Source: a bacterium (GTDB lineage: Bacteria > Bacillota > Clostridia > Christensenellales > CAG-138). From it: a DNA stretch of 6,315 bases. Positions within the stretch are counted from its first letter, which is position 1. Each line of letters starts with the position of its first letter. The notes beneath the pieces were generated by a model, which was not told where the DNA came from, did no database searches, and saw only the letters and a program-made list of their open reading frames with translations. The stretch covers positions 1 through 6,315 of the forward strand of contig JAQXRK010000042.1 of NCBI GenBank assembly GCA_029218485.1, read 5' to 3'. Positions 1 to 4,810 of the stretch are shown piece by piece. The position numbers were made by a program, and so were the translations under genes.

Positions 1-942
1 ATCCAGCAGAACCGCGTCGAAGGCGCTGTCATAGGCGGGATCGTAGACGGCTGCGTCGCGCGTGATCACGTTCGCTGCAACGTGCAGCCGCGACAGCGTG
101 CTTCGGATCAAAGCGCTGCGGTGCTCGTGCAGCTCAAAACACGTCAGGTCGATCTCGTTTCCGGCAAGCGAGGCCAGATAGGCGCTCTTCCCGCCCGGCG
201 CAGCGCATGCGTCGAGCACCCGCTTGCCGCGGCAGTCGCCCAGCGCGCGGCAGGCCAGCATGGCGCCCTCGCCCTGAACGGTCATCTGCCCCTGCAAAAA
301 CAGCGGAGAAGCAGCGGCGTCGAAGCCGCCGGGGACATGCAGGCAGTTCGGATCAAGCCTGCCGGGATGGGTCCCGCTGGGCAGCAGCGTCTGGAGCTCG
401 GCCGCCGTCATGGGGTATTGCGGCCGGACATGGAGCGCGGCCGGCGGCTGCGCCAAAAGCGCTTCTGTATCCGTTTTGCCCCGCTCCGCAAGCCACTTGC
501 GCACCAGCCACAGCGGATAGCTGTATTGTATGGACAGGCGCTCGTCCTCCGCGTCAGGCAGCGGCGGCAGTGCGTCGCGTTCCCGGTCGATGCGGCGCAG
601 AACCGCGTTTACAAAGCCGGCCGTGGCGCCCTTGCCGATGGCACGGCAGAGGGAAACGTACTCGGATACGGCGGCATGCGGCGGCGTATGAAGGAACAGC
701 AGTTCGCATGCGCTCAGCCGCAGCAGCGCCCGCACAGCTTTTTTCTGGCGCTGCGGCGCATAGGCCGCAAGGATATGATCGATGCGCAGCAGATGGTCGA
801 GCGTCGTGTAGACCAGCGCGCCAAGAAAGCGCGCCTCCTGCGCGCCAAGTCCCGCCTGCGCCTGCTTGAGCCGCAGGTTGGCATATGCGCCGCCGTCCGT
901 GATATCGGTCAGCGTATCGAGCGCGATGCGGCGGATGTTCAT
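1..942 (-). CDS. rsmB: 16S rRNA (cytosine-C5)-methyltransferase RsmB, 3' end cut off by the window edge
   Basis: This frame stays open from the ATG at 940-942 to the left edge, giving 314 codons; family members are about 440 residues, so roughly the last 120 are missing. RsmB methylates C967 (E. coli numbering) of 16S rRNA with S-adenosylmethionine, in the cytoplasm. Residues 1 to about 130 read as the N-terminal NusB-like RNA-binding domain (start MNIRRIALDTL; FVNAVLRRI near residue 110). The methyltransferase core follows, with the SAM-binding motif DACAAPGGKS at 244-253 and the acidic residue of FEL at 269-271. The visible part ends at VLLD, where the motif with the catalytic Pro-Cys (normally DAPCSG) should begin, so the catalytic cysteines lie outside. 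The start is fixed by a 4-base ATGA overlap with the fmt stop; there is no strong Shine-Dalgarno of its own, which fits translational coupling. Identity is firm; completeness cannot be judged. Confidence 0.95.
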   Translation of the reverse strand, partial: MNIRRIALDTLTDITDGGAYANLRLKQAQAGLGAQEARFLGALVYTTLDHLLRIDHILAAYAPQRQKKAVRALLRLSACELLFLHTPPHAAVSEYVSLCRAIGKGATAGFVNAVLRRIDRERDALPPLPDAEDERLSIQYSYPLWLVRKWLAERGKTDTEALLAQPPAALHVRPQYPMTAAELQTLLPSGTHPGRLDPNCLHVPGGFDAAASPLFLQGQMTVQGEGAMLACRALGDCRGKRVLDACAAPGGKSAYLASLAGNEIDLTCFELHEHRSALIRSTLSRLHVAANVITRDAAVYDPAYDSAFDAVLLD

Positions 943-1868
943 GCGAGAACCTGACCGGAAATCGGTTTGCCGCGCAAAAAGGTTTTGCCGCCCAGACGCT
1001 TTCCGCCCGGCGCCTGCAGCTCAACAATCTCGAGCAGGCCATCCTGACACTGCACGTACAACCCGGATTTGGCGTCTCCCGTGCAGGTGCCTGTCGGAAG
1101 GGCGACCGATCGATCATCCGTCATTCGCGTTTTCCAGATCTTCAGCACGCTGCCGTCCGGGAGCAGCGCAAACGCGCCGGGCCATGGATTCACACCGCGT
1201 ACCCGGTCGTGCACCTGCTGCGCGGTCTGATGGAAATCCAGCTTGCCATGCTCCTTCTTCAGCATGGTGCATTTCGTCGCCTGCGCTTCCTCCTGCGGAA
1301 CGCGCACCAACTGATTGTTTTCCAGCGCGTTAAGCGTGCGCTTGAGCACGCGTGCGCCGATCACCGCAAGGCGCGCATACAGTTCGCCGGCGGTTTCATC
1401 CGGACCGATTGCCGTCTCCTCGCGCAGCAGCATATCGCCCGTATCCATCCCGATGTCCGTCCACATGGTGGTGACGCCGGTCACGCGATCGCCGTTGATG
1501 ACCGACCACTGTATCGGCGCTGCGCCGCGGTATTTCGGCAGGAGGGATCCATGGACGTTGATGCAGCCGATGCGCGGTATGGAGAGGTTCTCGGCGGACA
1601 GCAGCTGGCCAAAGGCAGCCGTCACCATCAGATCCGGACCGAAGGCGCTGAGCGCCGCCACGCCCTCCGGACTGCGGATTTTATCGAACTGATGCACGGC
1701 AATGCCATGCTGCATGGCAAGTGCCTTGACTGGCGTCGGCAGAATGGTGCCGTGGCGGCCGGCCGGTCTGTCCGGCTGGGAAAACACGGTGAGCGTGTGC
1801 CCCTGATCGATCAGCATCTGCAGCGAGGGCACAGCAAATTCCGGCGTCCCCAAAAAGGCAATCTTCAT
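939..1868 (-). CDS. fmt: methionyl-tRNA formyltransferase
   Basis: The 309-residue protein has the usual length for Fmt, which transfers a formyl group from 10-formyl-tetrahydrofolate to Met-tRNA(fMet) for translation initiation in the cytoplasm. The N-terminal start MKIAFLGTPEFAVPSL is the family signature. The catalytic motif lies at about 102-120 (INVHGSLLPKYRGAAPIQ), with Asn104 and His106, and is followed by GMDTGDM with Asp142. These correspond to the Asn106/His108/Asp144 triad of the E. coli enzyme. The C-terminal tRNA-binding OB-like domain spans about 205-309 (VNPWPGAFA, LKIWK). The ATG at 1866-1868 overlaps the def stop in ATGA, and an AGGAG lies 10 bases upstream inside def. The 3' end overlaps rsmB in the same way. 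The context with def is the classic formylation/deformylation pair. Confidence 0.98.
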   Translation of the reverse strand: MKIAFLGTPEFAVPSLQMLIDQGHTLTVFSQPDRPAGRHGTILPTPVKALAMQHGIAVHQFDKIRSPEGVAALSAFGPDLMVTAAFGQLLSAENLSIPRIGCINVHGSLLPKYRGAAPIQWSVINGDRVTGVTTMWTDIGMDTGDMLLREETAIGPDETAGELYARLAVIGARVLKRTLNALENNQLVRVPQEEAQATKCTMLKKEHGKLDFHQTAQQVHDRVRGVNPWPGAFALLPDGSVLKIWKTRMTDDRSVALPTGTCTGDAKSGLYVQCQDGLLEIVELQAPGGKRLGGKTFLRGKPISGQVLA

Positions 1869-2353
1869 TCGTTCTCGTCTCCTGTGGCAGCGCGCGCTTC
1901 AAAATCCTTGGGTGGGGTCTTCTTGAGGCGTAGAAATACCAGACCGTCCAGATGGTCGAGCTCGTGCTGTACGGCTCTGGCCAGCAGACCCTCCGTCTCG
2001 TATTCATACAGATCGCCGTGGCGATCATAGCCCTCAACGGTAACCTTGTTTGCCCGCTCCACATAGCCGGCCTGGTTGGGAAACGACAGGCATCCCTCAG
2101 TATCGCCCTGTATGCCCTCGGCATGGGTGATCCGCGGATTGATCAGCTCAATGGGGCCATCCCCGATGTCGATAACCACCGCGCGGCGAAGAACGCCAAT
2201 CTGCGGCGCAGCCAAACCGACGCCGTCGGCATGGTACATGGTTTCCAGCATATCGTCGAGCAGCGTGCTCAGCCGGTCATCGAATTGTTCCACCGGCCGG
2301 CAGACCTTGCGCAGGCAGGGGTCATCATTGATGCGAATCGTTCTCAGTGCCAT
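1865..2353 (-). CDS. def: peptide deformylase
   Basis: This 162-residue metalloenzyme removes the formyl group from the N-terminal methionine of nascent proteins. All three family motifs are intact: GVGLAAPQ at 44-51, EGCLS at 86-90 with metal ligand Cys88, and QHELDH at 129-134 with metal ligands His130 and His134 and catalytic Glu131. Length and the ELDHLDG motif fit the shorter deformylase class. The start ATG at 2351-2353 is well supported: AGGAGG sits 5 bases upstream, behind a near-consensus promoter with a leader of about 17 nt. def is the first gene of the def-fmt-rsmB operon. In many Bacillota priA lies just upstream of def; here a divergent regulator occupies that place. The C-terminal tail from about residue 150 is polar and poorly conserved, as is usual. 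Confidence 0.98.
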   Translation of the reverse strand: MALRTIRINDDPCLRKVCRPVEQFDDRLSTLLDDMLETMYHADGVGLAAPQIGVLRRAVVIDIGDGPIELINPRITHAEGIQGDTEGCLSFPNQAGYVERANKVTVEGYDRHGDLYEYETEGLLARAVQHELDHLDGLVFLRLKKTPPKDFEARAATGDENE

Positions 2354-2376
2354 AATAGCCTCCTTTTACTACTGCT

Positions 2377-2405
2377 ATTATACATCACGCCGGTTGTACT
2401 GTAAA
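2377..2405 (-). promoter_or_regulatory. sigma-A promoter of the def-fmt-rsmB operon
   Basis: On the minus strand TTTACA (2400-2405, five of six bases to consensus) is followed after 17 bases by a perfect TATAAT (2377-2382). Transcription should start near 2370, leaving a leader of about 17 nt that contains the AGGAGG at 2359-2364. There is no room for a riboswitch or attenuator in this leader. The sequence predicts strong, housekeeping expression; a CGGTTG half-site-like hexamer (2391-2396) lies in the spacer. Confidence 0.85.
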
Positions 2406-2428
2406 GAAAACCTGTGGTTGTGCCCGGT

Positions 2429-2443
2429 TCAACCGACGGTTGA
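2429..2443. promoter_or_regulatory. palindrome in the divergent intergenic region, candidate operator
   Basis: TCAACCG and CGGTTGA form a perfect 7-base inverted repeat around a single A at 2436. CCCG (2423-2426) and CGGG (2445-2448) add a further, slightly asymmetric pair of arms. The site lies about 23 bases upstream of the def -35 box and about 30 bases upstream of the regulator's -35 box. There is no T-run after it, so a terminator is unlikely. A dyad of this size fits a dimeric DNA-binding protein, and the adjacent XRE regulator is the obvious candidate. That assignment is inference. Confidence 0.45.
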
Positions 2444-2473
2444 GCGGGTAAATTCAACTCGAAAGATGGGATA

Positions 2474-2502
2474 TAGGCAAACAAAACGACCTGTGGTATG
2501 AT
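2474..2502 (+). promoter_or_regulatory. extended -10 promoter of the XRE-LiaF regulator gene
   Basis: TATGAT (2497-2502) is preceded by TGG, giving an extended -10 (TGnTATGAT). A weak -35, TAGGCA (2474-2479, four of six bases), lies 17 bases upstream. The start of transcription would fall near 2509, so the message begins just before the Shine-Dalgarno at 2519-2527. This is weaker than the def promoter opposite it. Confidence 0.65.
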
Positions 2503-2518
2503 AGTTGCAGATCAAATG

Positions 2519-2527
2519 AAGGGGTGA
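2519..2527 (+). promoter_or_regulatory. Shine-Dalgarno that selects the TTG start of the regulator
   Basis: AAGGGGTGA matches the anti-Shine-Dalgarno sequence with one base missing. It ends 5 bases before the TTG at 2533. It overlaps the GTG at 2524, so it cannot serve that codon, and it is about 23 bases from the ATG at 2551. A second purine stretch, GGAGG at 2535-2539, lies 11 bases before that ATG and could support an internal start. Confidence 0.6.
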
Positions 2528-2532
2528 CCAAG

Positions 2533-3564
2533 TTGGAGGAACTCAATACCATGGGGAAGCGGATCGCGTCTCTGAGAAAACAGTGCGGACTGACGCAGGA
2601 CCAATTGGCTGCGCGCGTGGGGGTCACGGCGCAGGCGGTCAGCAAATGGGAGAACGATATTTCCTGCCCGGATATCTCCATCCTGCCGAAACTGGCGGAG
2701 ACGCTTGGCGTAACGACGGATGAGCTGCTTGGCGTAAAGCCGGTGGAGCCGCGCGTTGTGGTTGTTGAAAGCGAAAAGAAGGGGGACAAGAGCGCAAAGA
2801 AGCAGCATCATGTGACCTTCCACTGGGATGGCGGCAAACGAAGCGCCATCTTCCTCGGACTGCTCGTCGTGCTGGTTGGTCTGGCGCTCCTGCTCGAACG
2901 GCTCGGTTTGTGGCCGTTTGCCGGGCAGCTCTCCTTCTGGGGGATCGTATGGCCGGCTACGCTGCTCGGCCTCGGCGTTGCATGGATGTGCGAGCGTTTT
3001 TCCCTGTTCAATCTCGCTTTGTCGCTGCTCGGCCTCTACTATCTCCTGTTCAATCTGGGCGCGGTGAAGTATGAGCTGACCTGGAGCGTGATCTGGCCGG
3101 CATTGCTGATCCTCCTTGGCCTTTCGCTGCTGCTCGATCAGTTTCTGCCAAAGCGCAAAAAGAAGTGCGGCGTGCACTGGACGAATGAGGACGGAGAGGA
3201 GCATGAACCGGTGGTCGACTATTCCGATGATGAGGGTTTTGTCAACTTCGATTGTTCCTTCGCGGAAGTCAATCAGCTTGTCACCGTGGAAGAATTCGTC
3301 GGAGGGGATATCGATATTTCGTTTGGAAAGGCGACGGTCGATTTGACCGGCTGTAAGCGCTTTGCGGCGGGTTCGCGCCTGAAGGTCGATGTCTCGTTTG
3401 GGTCCGGCGTGATCCTCCTGCCGAGAACCGTGCGCCTGGATCAGAGCATGGACCGCGCATTCGGTTCCTGCAACGTGACCGGTGAGCCGCTCCCCGATGC
3501 CGTTGAAACGCTGCAGCTGCGCGGTGATGTTTCCTTCGGAAGCCTCGTGTTGCGCTACGTCTGA
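2533..3564 (+). CDS. membrane-anchored XRE-family transcriptional regulator with LiaF-like C-terminal domain
   Basis: Starting at TTG 2533 the protein has 343 residues. Residues about 7-67 are a Cro/C1-type helix-turn-helix: GLTQDQLAARVGV, then the recognition helix in TAQAVSKWEND, then ISCPDISILPKLAETLGVTTDELLG, a form common in Bacillota. A basic linker (KKGDKSAKK) leads to four hydrophobic segments at about 105-122, 136-153, 157-175 and 185-203, followed by the basic KRKKK at 207-211. Positive charge before segment 1 and after segment 4 suggests both ends are cytoplasmic. Residues about 235-343 carry repeated SFG-type turns with short beta strands, like the C-terminal domain of LiaF, the inhibitor in the LiaFSR cell-envelope stress system. 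No LiaRS pair is visible here. I infer a one-component regulator that senses membrane state, with unknown targets; its own promoter and def are candidates. GTG 2524 (346 residues) or ATG 2551 (337 residues) are alternative starts. Confidence 0.9.
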   Translation: MEELNTMGKRIASLRKQCGLTQDQLAARVGVTAQAVSKWENDISCPDISILPKLAETLGVTTDELLGVKPVEPRVVVVESEKKGDKSAKKQHHVTFHWDGGKRSAIFLGLLVVLVGLALLLERLGLWPFAGQLSFWGIVWPATLLGLGVAWMCERFSLFNLALSLLGLYYLLFNLGAVKYELTWSVIWPALLILLGLSLLLDQFLPKRKKKCGVHWTNEDGEEHEPVVDYSDDEGFVNFDCSFAEVNQLVTVEEFVGGDIDISFGKATVDLTGCKRFAAGSRLKVDVSFGSGVILLPRTVRLDQSMDRAFGSCNVTGEPLPDAVETLQLRGDVSFGSLVLRYV

Positions 3565-3574
3565 CGAAACACAG

Positions 3575-3616
3575 AAAAGGGACGCCGCTTCCATCGCTGG
3601 AAACGGCGTCCCTTTT
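3575..3616. terminator. bidirectional intrinsic terminator between convergent genes
   Basis: AAAAGGGACGCCG (3575-3587) pairs perfectly with CGGCGTCCCTTTT (3604-3616), a 13-base stem. After one C/A mismatch, TTCCA (3589-3593) pairs with TGGAA (3598-3602) around the tetraloop TCGC. Read rightwards it lies 10 bases after the regulator stop and ends in TTTT. Read leftwards it lies 17 bases after the P-loop gene stop and ends in TTTT followed by further T-rich sequence. The symmetry suits termination in both directions. Confidence 0.88.
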
Positions 3617-3633
3617 GCATGGCCTTGTCCGGC

Positions 3634-4086
3634 TCAACCATTCGCCTGTGCCTGCAGGGCCCCGAGTATTCTTTCGCACTCGCCCTGTGCCGGCTTGCTG
3701 CCGTCCACAGCAATATCGCAGTCCATGTCGTCGAAGGCGCCGTGAACGGCTGCGAGTCTCGCAGCGATCACCTGCGGCAGCGTGCCGCCCATGCGGTAGG
3801 CAAAGCGGGATTGGATGATGCTCAGCGGCGCAGTAACGCGAACGCGCAGGCACCTCTTAGGCAGCAGCGAGAGGTGCTTTGGCTCGCTGATCACATAGAT
3901 CACGGTGCTGTCGCCCAATGACGCCTGCTCCAAAACGGAGACGAATGCGGCACGGGCATTGTCCTCGTTCTTTGCAAGCCGGAGATAGTCCTTCCCACTA
4001 TAGACCTTTGCGTCCAGTTTTTCACGGAGCAAACCGGCGAGCGTCGATTTGCCCGTACAGCTCTCGCCAAAGATTGCAATCAACAT
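3634..4086 (-). CDS. small P-loop NTPase, nucleotide-kinase-like, function unknown
   Basis: The 150-residue protein opens with a beta strand and a Walker A loop, GESCTGKST at 7-15 (Lys13). It has a hydrophobic strand DSTVIYVISE at 59-68 in Walker B position, a strand RVRVTAP at 81-87 and an arginine-bearing segment near 94-98 that resembles the lid of nucleoside monophosphate or cytidylate-type kinases. This suggests phosphorylation of a small molecule or nucleotide, but the substrate is not readable, and some family members are only annotated as AAA ATPases. It is cytoplasmic: no signal peptide or membrane segment is seen. The start at ATG 4084-4086 is preceded by GGGGG 8 bases upstream. An in-frame ATG at 4132-4134 would add 16 residues and overlap the upstream gene, and it lacks a comparable ribosome site. 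It is the last gene of the three-gene unit, 19 bases behind the preceding stop, and ends before a shared terminator. Confidence 0.85.
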   Translation of the reverse strand: MLIAIFGESCTGKSTLAGLLREKLDAKVYSGKDYLRLAKNEDNARAAFVSVLEQASLGDSTVIYVISEPKHLSLLPKRCLRVRVTAPLSIIQSRFAYRMGGTLPQVIAARLAAVHGAFDDMDCDIAVDGSKPAQGECERILGALQAQANG

Positions 4087-4105
4087 TGGATGAACCCCCA
4101 CAAAT

Positions 4106-4789
4106 TTACTCAGTTCTTTCGTACAAATACGCATTGCCCCGCTTCCCGCAGCGGGTCAGCACGTGCATCTCCGTGAGCACGTTGAGCGCACACCAGGTAT
4201 GGCGGCTGTTCAGCTTGGCCAGCGCGCCGAATGCCGAAGCCGTGAACGGATTCTCCAGTCCCGCGGGAATGAGCTGGCGGTAATCCCCGGGCACATCGAG
4301 CGAAACGCCTGTCCCGAACGCAGCGGGGATGCGCTCCAGCCGGGTGGAGCCGCGCTTCTTATCGGCGCTCCAGCCGGTGAGCGAGCGATATTCGAGCACA
4401 TCCACCGGGATCACCAGTACCCGAAGGTTGGCGTGGTGAAGCAGCGGTTTGATCTTATAAAGCTCCGGCAACACGCTGCTGATGGTGCCAACCTTTGGCG
4501 AACGGCGCTTCTTCGTTGCTTCGCCCGTTTCCGGATGGATCCATACCAACCATTTTTGCCGCACGGCGGGGAAGACGAGCGTCACCGGCATGTCGTTCAA
4601 AAAGCACGTTAGCTTGGCGCGCAGGCGCTCGAAGCTGCGCGTCTGCACCTCGATCGCACCATTGGCGTTCAGGATATCGGCAATGTACCCCTTATAGCGC
4701 ACTTCGTGCAGCGTTTCATCCGGTTCGAGCAGCCGTTTGAGTTCGGCATGCAGCGCACGCTCCTGATAGGTGCCGATCGAGGTTTCCAT
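4106..4789 (-). CDS. uncharacterised protein with possible PD-(D/E)XK-like core and C-terminal winged helix
   Basis: I do not recognise a named gene. The 227-residue protein looks like a conserved hypothetical of Bacillota. The N-terminal half has an early helix (QERALHAELKRLL, 9-21), then IADI with Asp38 and IEVQT with Glu47 and Gln49. This D...E-x-Q pattern resembles PD-(D/E)XK nuclease cores in which Lys is replaced by Gln, as I recall for CoiA-like proteins. The middle has KWLVWIHPETGE (79-90), a basic RRSPK (95-99) and KKRGSTRLERIP (144-155). Residues about 180-225 read as a winged helix: FTASAFGALAKL, then TWCALNVLTEMHVL, then the basic wing GKRGNAYLY. A DNA-related role is inferred; catalysis is unproven. 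The ATG at 4787-4789 has GGGAG 7 bases upstream. It lies 21 bases after the oxidoreductase and 19 bases before the P-loop gene, so all three are probably cotranscribed. Confidence 0.82.
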   Translation of the reverse strand: METSIGTYQERALHAELKRLLEPDETLHEVRYKGYIADILNANGAIEVQTRSFERLRAKLTCFLNDMPVTLVFPAVRQKWLVWIHPETGEATKKRRSPKVGTISSVLPELYKIKPLLHHANLRVLVIPVDVLEYRSLTGWSADKKRGSTRLERIPAAFGTGVSLDVPGDYRQLIPAGLENPFTASAFGALAKLNSRHTWCALNVLTEMHVLTRCGKRGNAYLYERTE

Positions 4790-4810
4790 GGGCTTTCTCC
4801 CGAACTGCGC

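Noticed and set aside
82..954. Plus-strand open frame of 290 codons
   Set aside because: It lies antisense to rsmB. Its translation is rich in Arg, Gln and Ala with no recognisable motif, while the minus frame carries the NusB-like region and DACAAPGGK.
1209..2030. Plus-strand open frame of 273 codons
   Set aside because: It is antisense to fmt and def, spans their junction, and has no motif or ribosome site.
2429..2448. Palindrome as an intrinsic terminator
   Set aside because: No T-tract follows on either strand, and it lies between two divergent promoters where no transcript should end.
2498..2527. Short ATG frame of 9 codons ending in the TGA that overlaps GTG 2524, as a possible leader peptide
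   Set aside because: Its ATG lies inside the -10 box, upstream of the expected transcription start, so it would not be in the message.
2512..3594. Minus-strand open frame of 360 codons opposite the regulator gene
   Set aside because: It is in mirror register with the real gene, has no family motif and would run through the terminator. The plus frame has a clear helix-turn-helix, membrane segments and SFG repeats.
4087..4134. 16-residue extension of the P-loop protein
   Set aside because: It would overlap the upstream gene, lacks a good ribosome site, and P-loop proteins of this type usually begin a few residues before Walker A.
3634..4789. The P-loop and winged-helix pair as a toxin-antitoxin or defence module
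   Set aside because: Neither protein matches a known toxin, antitoxin or defence family by eye, and the pair sits in a housekeeping-like unit with no signs of mobility.
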